Shown here one piece after another: positions 1-9,133 of a stretch of DNA of 64,000 nt. A model generated the notes under the pieces. It saw only the letters and a program-made list of their open reading frames with translations. It was not told the DNA's origin and ran no database searches. Position numbers and translations under genes: made by a program. Positions within the stretch are counted from its first letter, which is position 1; each line of letters opens with the position of its first letter. Source of the DNA: Anaerostipes sp. (GTDB lineage Bacteria > Bacillota > Clostridia > Lachnospirales > Lachnospiraceae); the NCBI GenBank assembly GCA_028697725.1, contig JAQVEG010000006.1, positions 1 to 64,000 on the forward strand, written 5' to 3'.

Positions 1-122
1 ACTTTGCTATGCGCTTCCTTCATCTATGTCATTACTGACACCAACTTGCGCTCCGCTACACTTGGCGGTAAATACCCGTGATTAGACTTTCACTGACTAG
101 ATTAGTGCCATGCTTGGCACAC
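1..122 (-). mobile_element. probable 5' end of a group II intron (continues past left edge)
   Basis: Read on the minus strand, the stretch begins GTGTGCCAAGCATGGCAC, which fits the GUGYG 5' consensus of bacterial group II introns. It then shows structured RNA-like features: a GTCA-GTAA-TGAC hairpin with a GNRA loop and a CCGC..GCGG stem. It has no coding potential of its own. It begins a few bases after the T-run of the ilvH terminator, a position favoured by some bacterial group II introns. The intron-encoded reverse transcriptase would lie outside the window. The class cannot be told from 122 bases. It could instead be another structured or mobile RNA. Confidence 0.5.
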
Positions 123-126
123 TTAT

Positions 127-164
127 AAAAAGCCGTATATACATATTGTATACACAGCTTTTTT
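127..164 (-). terminator. terminator of the ilvBH unit
   Basis: On the minus strand an 11-bp stem with some G-U pairs, GCTGTGTATAC / GTATATACGGC, encloses an AATAT loop and is followed by TTTTT. It lies directly after the ilvH stop codon. Confidence 0.75.
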
Positions 165-165
165 G

Positions 166-663
166 TCATCGATCCTGCATACTGATGGAGTCAATTGCAA
201 CACTTCCACCACGTACAACTTCAATATTAGTAAAACGGCTTTTAAATACATTCAAAATTGAATTATTCTTTGCTTCTGTACGAATTGCTTCAATTAGAAC
301 GCTGTCCTTCCCCATATCTTTTACTAAGAATCGGAAAACTTCTGCCATTTGAAAAATTTCATTTTTATCTCGCTGAGTACAGCTTTTAACCTTGATGAAC
401 ATAATTTCTTTCATGCGAATTGACATGGTTGTATAATCAATTACTTTAATTACTTCTACGCTGCGGTTTAACTGCTTTTTAATCTGTTCAAAGGTTGCAT
501 CATCACTCTCAACTGCAATTGTCATTCTTGATACAGTCTCATCCTCTGTAGGCCCTACTGTTAAGCTTTGAAGATTGTATGATTTTCCTGAAAATAAACC
601 TGAAATTTTTGCTAATACACCAACTCGATTTTCTACATATAAAGATAACCATCTTTTTTCCAT
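166..663 (-). CDS. ilvH: acetolactate synthase small (regulatory) subunit
   Basis: This is the regulatory partner of IlvB in the first common step of valine, leucine and isoleucine synthesis. It activates the catalytic subunit and confers feedback control by valine. Residues ~3-80 form an N-terminal ACT domain (ENRVGVLAKISGLFSGK) and ~80-160 form the second, ACT-like C-terminal domain. At 165 aa it has the usual length. The start lies one base after the ilvB stop, with AGAAAGGAG inside the ilvB 3' end as ribosome site, so translation is probably coupled. A terminator follows at once. Confidence 0.95.
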   Translation of the reverse strand: MEKRWLSLYVENRVGVLAKISGLFSGKSYNLQSLTVGPTEDETVSRMTIAVESDDATFEQIKKQLNRSVEVIKVIDYTTMSIRMKEIMFIKVKSCTQRDKNEIFQMAEVFRFLVKDMGKDSVLIEAIRTEAKNNSILNVFKSRFTNIEVVRGGSVAIDSISMQDR

Positions 664-664
664 T

Positions 665-2419
665 TTATTTTCTCCTTTCTTCTCTGCTCATGATTAAATC
701 AGTAAGGGAACCGCCGCCTTTTACCATTGGCATAACAAGCTCTTCCCGGTCAATTATAAATTCAATTAATGTTGGACCATCTTTTTTTGCTTTTGCCTGG
801 TCAAATGCAGCCTTGATTTCTTCTTTCTTCGTTACTCGTATTCCCTGGGCTCCATAACTCTCTGCTAATTTTATAAAGTCAGGTGTATATGGTGGACAAG
901 TTATACGGTCTGCTTTCCCACAAAAATGTTCACATTCTTTTCTTCTCATCAAACAGGTTCCACCATATCTCTTTTGATAAAATAAATCCTGCCATTGACG
1001 AACCATTCCTAAATATCCATTATTCAAAACACACAAAACAACTGGCAATTCCTGAATGACTGCAGTTGCCATCTCCTGAATATTCATTTGCACTCCGCCA
1101 TCTCCACAGATTGCAACAACTTCGCGGTCAGGATTTCCTATTTGAGCTCCAAGTGCCGCTGGAAAACCATATCCCATGGTGCCTAGTCCCCCTGATGTTA
1201 AGAACTGGCTTTTCCCCCATAATTCAACGAACTGTGTTGCCCACATTTGATTTTGACCTACATCTGTCACAACAATTGATTCTTTGAAGTTCTCATTGAT
1301 AGCTTCGATAATTTCCTGTGGATTCAATTCATTTGTTTCTTCCATCTTGATTGGATGTTTTGCTTTCCAAGCATCCATCATGTCAAGCCATTTTGATGTA
1401 TCCACTGCTGGATGTTCTTCTGCCACTTTAATTAATTCAACAATCGCTTCCTTGGCATCTGCAACAATTGGAATATCAACCGTTACATTTTTAGAAATAG
1501 ATGCTGTATCAATATCAATATGTATAATCTTTGCATGAGGAGCAAAAGTTCCAAGTTTTCCAGTAATTCTGTCATTAAATCTTGTTCCAATTGAAAATAA
1601 TACATCACAATTTGTTACTGCTTCGTTGGCAGCGTAACTTCCATGCATCCCTATATTCCCATAGTATAAAGGATGATTTGTTGGAAGAACACCCCTTCCC
1701 ATAATCGTAGTAATCACTGGCACTCTTACAAGTTCCGCTAATTTTACCATCTCTTGATGTGCATTGGCAATCTTGGTACCACCACCGATTAAGAATAATG
1801 GTTTTTTTGCTTTTAATAGAGTCCGCATGGCTCTACGTACTTGCGGAATATGAACCTTAGTATTTGGTTTGTATCCTCGAATATTTACTTCTTCTGGATA
1901 AATATCACTTCCAAGCTCTCCCATTACATCTTTTGGAAGGTCAATTAATACAGGACCTGGACGTCCACTTTTCGCAATGTAAAAGGCTTCTTTTATAATA
2001 CGGTTTAAGTCGCTTCTCTTACGACAGACAATCACAAACTTGGCAATATTACGTGTTACACCAACAATATCAATCTCTTGAAAACTGTCATTTCCAATGG
2101 ATGTTAATGGTACTTGTCCTGTGAAACAAACAAGGGGAACACTATCATAATTTGCTGTTGCAATTCCTGTTACTAAATTTGTTGCTCCAGGACCACTTGT
2201 AGCAATACAAACACCCACTTTTCCCGTAGATCTGGCATACCCATCTGCTGCATGAACTAAAGCCTGTTCATGACGTGGTAATACTAACTCCATCTCTTCC
2301 TGTTTATATAATTCATCAAAAATATCAATAACACAAGCTCCAGGGTATCCAAAGATTTTCTCAACCCCTTCTTTCTGCAATGCTTTTACAAGCATTTGAT
2401 TTCCCGTAATTTTTCCCAT
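665..2419 (-). CDS. ilvB: acetolactate synthase large (catalytic) subunit
   Basis: This thiamine-diphosphate and FAD enzyme condenses two pyruvates to acetolactate, or pyruvate with 2-oxobutyrate, in branched-chain amino acid synthesis. The PYR domain (FGYPGACVIDIFDEL), the central domain and the ThDP-binding C-terminal domain (GDGGVQMN...LNN) are all visible. At 584 aa it is slightly long, partly because a short stretch with four cysteines (about C489, C496, C500, C508) follows the QWQDLFYQKRY segment. The ribosome site is AGAAAGGAAG. It starts 20 nt after scpB with no terminator or leader between them, so it is probably cotranscribed with scpAB. Confidence 0.96.
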   Translation of the reverse strand: MGKITGNQMLVKALQKEGVEKIFGYPGACVIDIFDELYKQEEMELVLPRHEQALVHAADGYARSTGKVGVCIATSGPGATNLVTGIATANYDSVPLVCFTGQVPLTSIGNDSFQEIDIVGVTRNIAKFVIVCRKRSDLNRIIKEAFYIAKSGRPGPVLIDLPKDVMGELGSDIYPEEVNIRGYKPNTKVHIPQVRRAMRTLLKAKKPLFLIGGGTKIANAHQEMVKLAELVRVPVITTIMGRGVLPTNHPLYYGNIGMHGSYAANEAVTNCDVLFSIGTRFNDRITGKLGTFAPHAKIIHIDIDTASISKNVTVDIPIVADAKEAIVELIKVAEEHPAVDTSKWLDMMDAWKAKHPIKMEETNELNPQEIIEAINENFKESIVVTDVGQNQMWATQFVELWGKSQFLTSGGLGTMGYGFPAALGAQIGNPDREVVAICGDGGVQMNIQEMATAVIQELPVVLCVLNNGYLGMVRQWQDLFYQKRYGGTCLMRRKECEHFCGKADRITCPPYTPDFIKLAESYGAQGIRVTKKEEIKAAFDQAKAKKDGPTLIEFIIDREELVMPMVKGGGSLTDLIMSREERRK

Positions 2420-2439
2420 ATAGTGCTTCCTTTCTATGT

Positions 2440-3012
2440 CTACTCTTCTTTTTCTTCCAAAGCGAATATAATTTCCTCCTGTGCCTCCTGTTTAAAATCT
2501 TCCACCTGTTCTTTTTCGATTTTAGGTAAATCTTTCATAGATTCCACCCCAAAGGATCGTAAAAATTCCTCTGTAGTTCGAAATAAAATTGGTCTTCCAA
2601 TTGCATCTAGACGCCCAGCCTCTCGGATTAAATTATAATCTAATAACTTATTAATTGCATGATCGCACTTCACTCCGCGAATCGCCTCTATCTCCTGCTT
2701 CGTTACTGGCTGCTTATACGCAATAATTGACAATGTCTCTAACATAACTTCTGTTAATTTTGGTTTTTGTGGATGATTCACAATGGAAATCAGATTCTCA
2801 TAACATGTTTCCTTTGTACATAATTGATAGGACCCATCCAGCTCTAACAACTTTATTCCACTATCTTTATTATTATATTTTATCTTCAATTGTTCTATTA
2901 AATAGAGAAACAGCTCTTCCGAAATATCAAGTGCCTCTATTAATTGCTTCTTTGATACACTTGTCCCCATAGAAAAGAGAATTCCCTCTATAATAGCCTG
3001 CTTTTCTTTCAT
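2440..3012 (-). CDS. scpB: segregation and condensation protein B
   Basis: ScpB is the winged-helix (kite) subunit that dimerises and, with ScpA, regulates the SMC condensin in chromosome segregation. The 190-aa length, the N-terminal IIEGILFSMG segment and the ITKQEIEAIRGV-like core (here VTKQEIEAIRGVKCDHAI) are characteristic of the family. The C-terminal tail is acidic, as is usual. The gene lies 8 bases downstream of scpA, the standard pairing. Confidence 0.95.
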   Translation of the reverse strand: MKEKQAIIEGILFSMGTSVSKKQLIEALDISEELFLYLIEQLKIKYNNKDSGIKLLELDGSYQLCTKETCYENLISIVNHPQKPKLTEVMLETLSIIAYKQPVTKQEIEAIRGVKCDHAINKLLDYNLIREAGRLDAIGRPILFRTTEEFLRSFGVESMKDLPKIEKEQVEDFKQEAQEEIIFALEEKEE

Positions 3013-3020
3013 ATTATTAA

Positions 3021-3767
3021 TTACTCCAATGCTTGAATTTGAATCTCCTGCCCGATTCCTTCTTGTATAACATTTACTTTTCCAACTTTAATTAACTCCA
3101 AAATAGATAAAAAAGTAACAACAACCATCTCTTTTGATTCTTGTCCCTCTAATAACTCCCTAAAAATCAATTGTCTTTTTTGGAAAATCAAATTCTCCAC
3201 TTCAACAAGCTTGTCCTCTAAACTAATTTCTTCTCTTTTAATTTCTCCAAATTTACTTCGGATAGGATCTAACTTATCCACACGCTTTCGCATAACAAAC
3301 TGAAATACTTTCTGAAGTTCAAGAAGTGTCAAATCTCCAATGACATCTTTGGGATTCACTTCTTCCCTATACATAAGAACCTCTTCTGGCAGTCTCTTTT
3401 GTTTAAAAAATACCTTTGCCGCCTCATATTCTCGGTCTTTTAACTGCATTGATGCATACTTATAAATCTTATATTCAATTAAACGACGAACCAATTCTTC
3501 TCTTGGATCATCTTCATCTTCCTCTTCTTCAAGTTTTGGAAGCAGCATCTTCGTCTTAATCTTAAGTAAGGTTGCAGCCATCACGAGGAATTCACTCATA
3601 ACATCTAAGTCTTCTTCCTCCATAGCCTTCACATATTCCAAATACTGCTCTGTAATCTGAGAAATCGGAATGTCATAAATATCTACTTTATTCTTCTCAA
3701 TCAAGTGGAGAAGCAAGTCCAAGGGACCTTCAAACGTATTTAACTTAACTTCAATCGCCATGTTCAT
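3021..3767 (-). CDS. scpA: segregation and condensation protein A (kleisin)
   Basis: ScpA is the kleisin that bridges the SMC heads in bacterial condensin. The N-terminal FEGPLDLLLHLIEKNKVDIYDIPI motif is diagnostic. An acidic linker (EEEEDEDDP) separates the SMC-binding N-terminal part from the C-terminal winged helix. The 248-aa length is normal. Its start overlaps the end of the upstream metallophosphoesterase gene by 17 nt, which implies one transcript. Confidence 0.95.
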   Translation of the reverse strand: MNMAIEVKLNTFEGPLDLLLHLIEKNKVDIYDIPISQITEQYLEYVKAMEEEDLDVMSEFLVMAATLLKIKTKMLLPKLEEEEDEDDPREELVRRLIEYKIYKYASMQLKDREYEAAKVFFKQKRLPEEVLMYREEVNPKDVIGDLTLLELQKVFQFVMRKRVDKLDPIRSKFGEIKREEISLEDKLVEVENLIFQKRQLIFRELLEGQESKEMVVVTFLSILELIKVGKVNVIQEGIGQEIQIQALE

Positions 3768-4635
3768 CCTCTGCTTTTCTTAATGTAATCAAAGAAACTT
3801 CTGGTTTATTCCATAAGCGAATCTTAATCGAATGATTTCCCAATCCACGACTTAATATCATCGTTGATTTTCCAATTGTATATTTACCGCTGTCATACTT
3901 TGGGAATAGTTGAAATTGTGGAGATATTACACCACCAATCTTAGGAATTCTTACCATTCCACCATGGTAATGTCCACTTAACACTAAATCAGCTCCCCAA
4001 TTGGCATATTGCTTAAATCCATTGGGATTGTGTGCCAATAGAATCTGAAAAAAGTCTTCTTCTGGAACCCCAATTTTATCAATAATCTGTCGCACCTGAA
4101 TCGGTGTTGTCTTAAACTTTTTGTACTGTTCAAACTCTAAATCCAATCCTGTAATACGAATTGCATCAATTCCATTGTCTAGGAATGCTCCTTCATCACT
4201 TAAATGAATCACTCCTGCTTCTTTTAATCTTGAGACGTATTCTTTATACTTCACTCCGTAAACCTCTTCCATACGGCTTAACCGAAGCTCATGATTCCCA
4301 TCTCCACAATAAATACGATATTTCTTTGATAGTTTACTCATAAATTCTAGAGTAATCTTTAAATCTTCTTCTGGTCTTCCAACAATCATATCTCCACCAA
4401 CAACAATAACGTCTGGATGTGCATCATCAATCAATTGATGAAGTCGTTCATTCTCAAAACCAAATTCATTGCTATGAAGATCTGTTAAAAATATAATCTT
4501 AAATCCATCAAATGCTTCTGGCAGCTTGCTGGAAACAACATCATATGACTCTAGTTCCAAACTTTGATTCTCTCGAATGCTTAAAATAACAACCGCCAAA
4601 AGAATCAGTAGTAGTATTATAATTATATAAATCAT
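3751..4635 (-). CDS. membrane-anchored metallophosphoesterase (YkuE/YaeI-like)
   Basis: Predicted calcineurin-like phosphoesterase. One N-terminal membrane segment (residues ~2-20, MIYIIIILLLILLAVVIL) would anchor a surface-facing catalytic domain. The metal-binding motifs occur in order: TDLHS (~51), GGDM (~80), GDGNHE and SGHYHGG. Relatives act on phosphodiester or lipid-linked phosphates such as UDP-diacylglucosamine, but the substrate here cannot be read from sequence. The gene is first in a unit with scpA, scpB, ilvB and ilvH. Its ribosome site (AAGCGAG) is weak. Confidence 0.85.
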   Translation of the reverse strand: MIYIIIILLLILLAVVILSIRENQSLELESYDVVSSKLPEAFDGFKIIFLTDLHSNEFGFENERLHQLIDDAHPDVIVVGGDMIVGRPEEDLKITLEFMSKLSKKYRIYCGDGNHELRLSRMEEVYGVKYKEYVSRLKEAGVIHLSDEGAFLDNGIDAIRITGLDLEFEQYKKFKTTPIQVRQIIDKIGVPEEDFFQILLAHNPNGFKQYANWGADLVLSGHYHGGMVRIPKIGGVISPQFQLFPKYDSGKYTIGKSTMILSRGLGNHSIKIRLWNKPEVSLITLRKAEDEHGD

Positions 4636-4686
4636 ATAAACTCGCTTTCTAATACATATATACTTATATATTCTACTAAAATTCTA

Positions 4687-4734
4687 TAAAAAAAGCAAGG
4701 ACTATGGTCTTACTTTGACCATGGTCCCTGCTTC
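4687..4734 (-). terminator. strong terminator of the sorbitol operon
   Basis: On the minus strand a ~16-bp stem, AGCAGGGACCATGGTC / GACCATAGTCCTTGCT, is followed by a run of Ts. It lies 23 nt after the srlB stop and before the metallophosphoesterase gene. Confidence 0.9.
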
Positions 4735-4756
4735 TAACTTGAAAGTAAAGAAAGAC

Positions 4757-5110
4757 TTATTCAACAATCTTGATTGTGCTTCCTACTTTAAGTTGTGGTA
4801 ATTCAGCTTTTTCTACACAAATTGATCCTGGCAGACATTCTCCACTTCCGTTGAAAGAATATGTAACATGTCCTAGATTATGTAGGTTTTCCTGTGCAAC
4901 GTCTCCAACTTGAACAATTTTATGTTCTTCTCCGTCGATTACAAGCTTGCATCCAGCCTTCAATTCTCCTTCTACTGGATTTAAATCTACAATGTAACAA
5001 AAATCCTTTAGTGTCTCTGGTGCTTGATTTCCAAATGATACAAAAATTCCTTCTCCAGCAAATGCATTGACATCTGCTCCCATTCCTTTTACTGTTGTTT
5101 GATAAATCAT
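4757..5110 (-). CDS. srlB: PTS glucitol/sorbitol transporter subunit IIA
   Basis: Cytoplasmic phosphocarrier of the glucitol (sorbitol) phosphotransferase system. It takes phosphate from HPr and passes it to the IIB domain of SrlE. The 117-aa length matches SrlB/GutB. The family segment NLGHVTYSFNG contains the likely phospho-histidine H81. It is the last gene of the srl operon, 25 nt after srlE, and is followed by a strong terminator. Confidence 0.93.
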   Translation of the reverse strand: MIYQTTVKGMGADVNAFAGEGIFVSFGNQAPETLKDFCYIVDLNPVEGELKAGCKLVIDGEEHKIVQVGDVAQENLHNLGHVTYSFNGSGECLPGSICVEKAELPQLKVGSTIKIVE

Positions 5111-5135
5111 GTCTTTCTTTCCTTTCTTTCTTTAA

Positions 5136-6152
5136 CTATTTGCTATATAATCCTGCACTAGCAGCAAATGCAACTAATACTCGAGGGATAGCAATAATGA
5201 ATCGTGAGTATAATACAGATGGTACACCAACTTCTACCGTTTCTGGTTCTGCGTCTGCAAGTCCAAGTCCAACTGGGATAAAGTCACATGCACATTGAGC
5301 ATTGATTGCAAATAATGCAGGTAATGCTAAAGATGGTGCAATGTTTCCTTTTCCAATTTCAACACCGATTAATGTACCGATAATTTGAGCAATAACAGCT
5401 CCTGGTCCTAATAAACAAGATAATACTGGAATCGCACAGATAAACGATAAAATAACAAGTCCAATAATATTTCCACAAAGTGGTTTTAATAATGCTGCAA
5501 ACCAGTTACCAAATCCAGATCCTTGGATAATACCAATTAATAATGCTACGAATCCCATGAATGGTAAAATTGTGTGCAATACTGTGTTTACTGATTCTTT
5601 TGCAGCTGCGTTAAATGTAGCTACAACTTTACCAGCTCCCATACCAAATTTTTGAATAAAGCTTGACTTTGATGTTTCTCCTAATGTTTCAGAAACTTTC
5701 TTATCTGAGCTATATTTAAATTCTCTTTCTGGTTTTGCCTCTTCTTTTGCCTCAGAAGCAATTGGTGCTGTACTTCCATCAGCTGCTTCAATTTGGTTCA
5801 TTCCAACACCAGATACATAAATATCTTCTGTGATGTATTTTGCCATTGGTCCAGATTTTCCTACTGGATTTACATTGATTGTAGGAATTCTCTTTTGTGG
5901 ATAAATTCCACATCGAAGAGTTCCACCACAGTCAATAATTACCAAGAAGATTTCTTCTTCAGGTACTGCTGTTTTAAATCCATTGACAGCACGACATCCT
6001 GTTAAATCAACAATCTTCTGAACAATATCTGGCTCAGCTCCACCGCCTGTTATAAATAATAATACATCTTTTCCATCTTTTGGGCAAACTGTTAATGGTC
6101 CACCAAATCCGCCACTACCTTTTTTTATTGTAATTGAATTATATTCTGCCAT
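5136..6152 (-). CDS. srlE: PTS glucitol/sorbitol transporter subunit IIB (with IIC2 half)
   Basis: The N-terminal ~170 residues are the IIB domain, with the likely phosphorylated cysteine C23 in [10 protein letters not shown] and the family's [12 protein letters not shown] signature. A linker rich in charged residues follows. The C-terminal half has several membrane segments (for example [24 protein letters not shown] and the [14 protein letters not shown] motif) that complement SrlA to form the sorbitol channel. At 338 aa it is normal for the family. It lies between srlA and srlB. Confidence 0.94.
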   Translation of the reverse strand: MAEYNSITIKKGSGGFGGPLTVCPKDGKDVLLFITGGGAEPDIVQKIVDLTGCRAVNGFKTAVPEEEIFLVIIDCGGTLRCGIYPQKRIPTINVNPVGKSGPMAKYITEDIYVSGVGMNQIEAADGSTAPIASEAKEEAKPEREFKYSSDKKVSETLGETSKSSFIQKFGMGAGKVVATFNAAAKESVNTVLHTILPFMGFVALLIGIIQGSGFGNWFAALLKPLCGNIIGLVILSFICAIPVLSCLLGPGAVIAQIIGTLIGVEIGKGNIAPSLALPALFAINAQCACDFIPVGLGLADAEPETVEVGVPSVLYSRFIIAIPRVLVAFAASAGLYSK

Positions 6153-6171
6153 TTTTTAATCCTCCTAATTC

Positions 6172-6714
6172 TTAGTCCAACTCATTACTTAGTTCGATTC
6201 CTTGTTGTTTCATAACCATCTTCGTTGTAAAGTCTGTAACCCATCCTGCGAAGAAGTTCATAACTAAACCAACTAATAAATAACGCATGGCTAAGTCTGT
6301 CTGATCTAATCCTAATGTTTGAATTCCTGCTGCAATTCCCATGTAAATAAAGATTTCACCTGGGTTAATATGTGGAAAAATACCACTATTTGTATGGCAA
6401 TGGAATGATGCTGACGCATAATAACTTGGTTTCATTCTTTCTGGTAAGAATTTACCCATTGAAAGCGCCATTGGATTTCCTAGCATAAATGCTGAAAGGA
6501 ATGGCAATAATCCATATGCTAAAATCACGTTTCCTGAGCATACTTTTGCAAATTTATCAATTCTTTCTTGTCCCACAAGGGCAATAATTGTGTTCATTAA
6601 AATAAGTAATAATAATACTTTTGGTACAATACTAGTAACCCAACCTGTAAATGTTGAAGCACCTGTATCAAATAATCCCATAAATCCTGATGCGAATTTT
6701 ACTATAATCTTCAT
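6172..6714 (-). CDS. srlA: PTS glucitol/sorbitol transporter subunit IIC
   Basis: Membrane subunit of the sorbitol PTS that imports D-glucitol and, with SrlE, phosphorylates it to glucitol 6-phosphate. The 180-aa length and the motifs NPMALSMGKFLPERMKPSYYASASFHCHTNSGIFPHINPGE are typical of SrlA. There are about four membrane segments. It lies 15 nt downstream of gutM in the same operon. Confidence 0.95.
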   Translation of the reverse strand: MKIIVKFASGFMGLFDTGASTFTGWVTSIVPKVLLLLILMNTIIALVGQERIDKFAKVCSGNVILAYGLLPFLSAFMLGNPMALSMGKFLPERMKPSYYASASFHCHTNSGIFPHINPGEIFIYMGIAAGIQTLGLDQTDLAMRYLLVGLVMNFFAGWVTDFTTKMVMKQQGIELSNELD

Positions 6715-6729
6715 ATATGTTCTCCTTTT

Positions 6730-7191
6730 CTAACTGCAAGTTTTCTTTGTGTTTCCTTTTCCATAAACCACATTTGCAATACGGGTTAACAGTCCTGGTT
6801 TTTCCACAATCTCTCCACCACTCATGGCGGTGTTGTAATTAGAGGATGCATTAACAACAGCTCTTTGTTTTGGCACTCCAATTCCTGCACAATCTTCTTT
6901 TGTAAGAGAACCAACAAATCTTCCATTAAATTGGTCAAACTCTTTGAATTTTGCTAGAAATGTCACACCTTCCATACAGCTTCCTGTTATGATTATTCCA
7001 TTTTCATCAACTGCAAACATAGCAATGCATCCAGCATAAATAATACCTTTGCTTTTTCCAATGGCAACTCGTCCCATTTTTCTAAGTTTTGTGTAGAATG
7101 CATTGAAACTTCTCATTTGATACATTGAAAATACAAATTGCAATAGGAAAGCTGCTAATAATGTTCCTGCAATTAATAAATAATATGTCAT
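6730..7191 (-). CDS. gutM: glucitol operon activator GutM
   Basis: GutM is a small membrane-anchored accessory activator of sorbitol operons. It has one N-terminal membrane helix (YYLLIAGTLLAAFLLQFVFSMYQ) and a compact cytoplasmic domain (GRVAIGKSKG...ENGIIITGSCMEG). The 153-aa length is usual. It lies directly after the regulator gene gutR, as in other clostridial gut operons. Its mechanism is not clear from the sequence. Confidence 0.88.
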   Translation of the reverse strand: MTYYLLIAGTLLAAFLLQFVFSMYQMRSFNAFYTKLRKMGRVAIGKSKGIIYAGCIAMFAVDENGIIITGSCMEGVTFLAKFKEFDQFNGRFVGSLTKEDCAGIGVPKQRAVVNASSNYNTAMSGGEIVEKPGLLTRIANVVYGKGNTKKTCS

Positions 7192-7208
7192 AATTTCCTC
7201 CTTTATAT

Positions 7209-9128
7209 TTATCTAAAAATATTATTTTCCTCTGAAAAATAAATCAACAAGTCTCGGTAACTATCAATATCTCTAAGCTTTTCAACCACGTCTGGTCGAT
7301 TGGCAATAGAAAGCACATCATCATACAATTGTACTAATATAGAATCATCTTGTAAGGATTCTGGAATTCCTAAAATGATAATCAGCTTAACCCCTTCGCC
7401 ATTACTGTTTTCTGTCTTCTTATATATTCCAAGTCCAAGGCAGAGGTTTTGTTTGGTAGTTGTTGTGTGAGGAAATGCAATATTTTCATCAAATATCATC
7501 GTTGACTCTTCTTCTCTTTTGAGAAGTCGATTTGTAAAATCTTGATCTAAATATCCTTTTTCCACCATGTCATCTGACATTACAATCATGTTCTCCTCAT
7601 ATGAAAGTTCTGAATCTAAAATATAGAATCTGTCTTCATCAATCATATTTAAAAACAATGAATCAAGGCCTTGGCGAACAGGAATATTCATTTCCTTTAG
7701 ATATTTCACACTTAAAATCTTACTTTTCAATAATTGTTTATCAAAAACCTCATCTGTATAAATTACAGGAATTGAAGTTTGAATCTTTGACTTATTTGTT
7801 GTGATGATAAAGTCAAATCGTTCATCATCGGGTACTTTAAAATGCTCGTCATAGTAATACTTTACAATTGGCTCTATTTCAAATATGTTTTTCACTTGAT
7901 TTGCAATCAAGCGGCCAATGATTTTACCTGATCCACAGACAATTGCAATTTTACAAGGTCTTTGCTCTTTGGTTTGTTCGATTAAGAACACTCCAAAATA
8001 TGCTGCCAAAAATCCCATCTCGTCTTTTGAAACCTGAATTTCACATGTCTTTTCAATCACTTCTTTTGCAATTTGAGCCATCTTATAGGCTAAGGAATAT
8101 TCATCTTTTATATCATCCACAATTTCATTCCGTATATGAATTCCATAGTTCAAACGATTAATCATAAAAAATACATGATATACAAAATCATCGAACAATT
8201 CATTTACAATCACATCGACTCCTAGTTCATCTTTGATTCGATTTAATATTTCAATAATCAAATCCGCTGCATCCTCAGAAATCGTTATATAATTTTCAAT
8301 TCCCTTAATATTTGCCGGTGTTCTCATACCCACTAACGGCAGACATAAATATATTTTTTCATATTTAGGAACCAAAATTCCTGTGAGATTTTCAATGTCT
8401 AATGATAATTTATATACAATTTTATAGATTGGATTGCCTTCAAGTCTTAGATATTTTTCTCCTAATTCCTTGATGTAATGTTTATTTTGCAGGCGGTCAA
8501 TCATAATAACAAACGACCGATAAAATAATCCAAAACCTAAGGCATCCAATGAATATTCTTCTTGCATTTTATAAAGCACTCTTCGTAACTTTGCACCAAG
8601 TGGAAAGTTTAAATAAATTTGTTCGTAGACGTTCTCAAGAAGATAAAATCTTATATTCAATTCATCTCCATCTAATGTCAATCCCGTATTCGCTCTTCCT
8701 ACGATATCCAAATCATATTTTCTAATGGACTCACGAAGTTTTTTCAAGTCACTGTTTGTTGTAGTTCTTCCAACTTTCATCTCTTCCGCTAAATCATCAA
8801 TCAAGTACGGATGTTTTGCATCCATAAGCTGCCAAAATATATAAGCCATACGCGTCTGAGGTGAGTTAAAATACTCCTCTTGCTGGTAAATTCTATCTCG
8901 TATTTCTTCGTAACCTGTTTGGTTAAAGACAATTAGTTTATAATCACTTTTTTTGTTACTAATCACAGCATAGCCACCCATTAAACAATTTAATTCTTTA
9001 ACATCATTACGAATGGTCTTAGAGGAAACATTGATCCGTTCCGCAATTTTTTCAACATCACAAATTCGCTGATTCTCAAGACTCCGCAGTATCATTGCCA
9101 TTCTGTTCTCTTCACTAAAAAGCTTCAT
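7209..9128 (-). CDS. gutR: PRD-containing transcriptional activator of the sorbitol operon (GutR/MtlR type)
   Basis: Multi-domain PTS-controlled regulator of 639 aa. It has an N-terminal HTH (residues ~10-60, VEKIAERINVSSKTIRNDV) and a second HTH (~100-140). Two PTS-regulation domains follow (~190-390), then a IIB-like domain (IAIVCGSGKIIGRL) and a C-terminal IIA domain with the likely phospho-histidine in ENIAFPHTTTT. Phosphorylation by HPr and the sorbitol PTS should tie activity to sugar supply. The gene sits inside the operon it presumably controls, 5 nt after srlD, so it should be self-amplifying. Confidence 0.9.
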   Translation of the reverse strand: MKLFSEENRMAMILRSLENQRICDVEKIAERINVSSKTIRNDVKELNCLMGGYAVISNKKSDYKLIVFNQTGYEEIRDRIYQQEEYFNSPQTRMAYIFWQLMDAKHPYLIDDLAEEMKVGRTTTNSDLKKLRESIRKYDLDIVGRANTGLTLDGDELNIRFYLLENVYEQIYLNFPLGAKLRRVLYKMQEEYSLDALGFGLFYRSFVIMIDRLQNKHYIKELGEKYLRLEGNPIYKIVYKLSLDIENLTGILVPKYEKIYLCLPLVGMRTPANIKGIENYITISEDAADLIIEILNRIKDELGVDVIVNELFDDFVYHVFFMINRLNYGIHIRNEIVDDIKDEYSLAYKMAQIAKEVIEKTCEIQVSKDEMGFLAAYFGVFLIEQTKEQRPCKIAIVCGSGKIIGRLIANQVKNIFEIEPIVKYYYDEHFKVPDDERFDFIITTNKSKIQTSIPVIYTDEVFDKQLLKSKILSVKYLKEMNIPVRQGLDSLFLNMIDEDRFYILDSELSYEENMIVMSDDMVEKGYLDQDFTNRLLKREEESTMIFDENIAFPHTTTTKQNLCLGLGIYKKTENSNGEGVKLIIILGIPESLQDDSILVQLYDDVLSIANRPDVVEKLRDIDSYRDLLIYFSEENNIFR

Positions 9129-9133
9129 ATATT

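Noticed and set aside
2420-2439. T-box or attenuator for ilvB
   Set aside because: The gap is 20 nt, too short for either.
4636-4756. Riboswitch or leader RNA before the metallophosphoesterase gene
   Set aside because: Apart from the srl terminator only AT-rich sequence is present; no conserved leader structure recognised.
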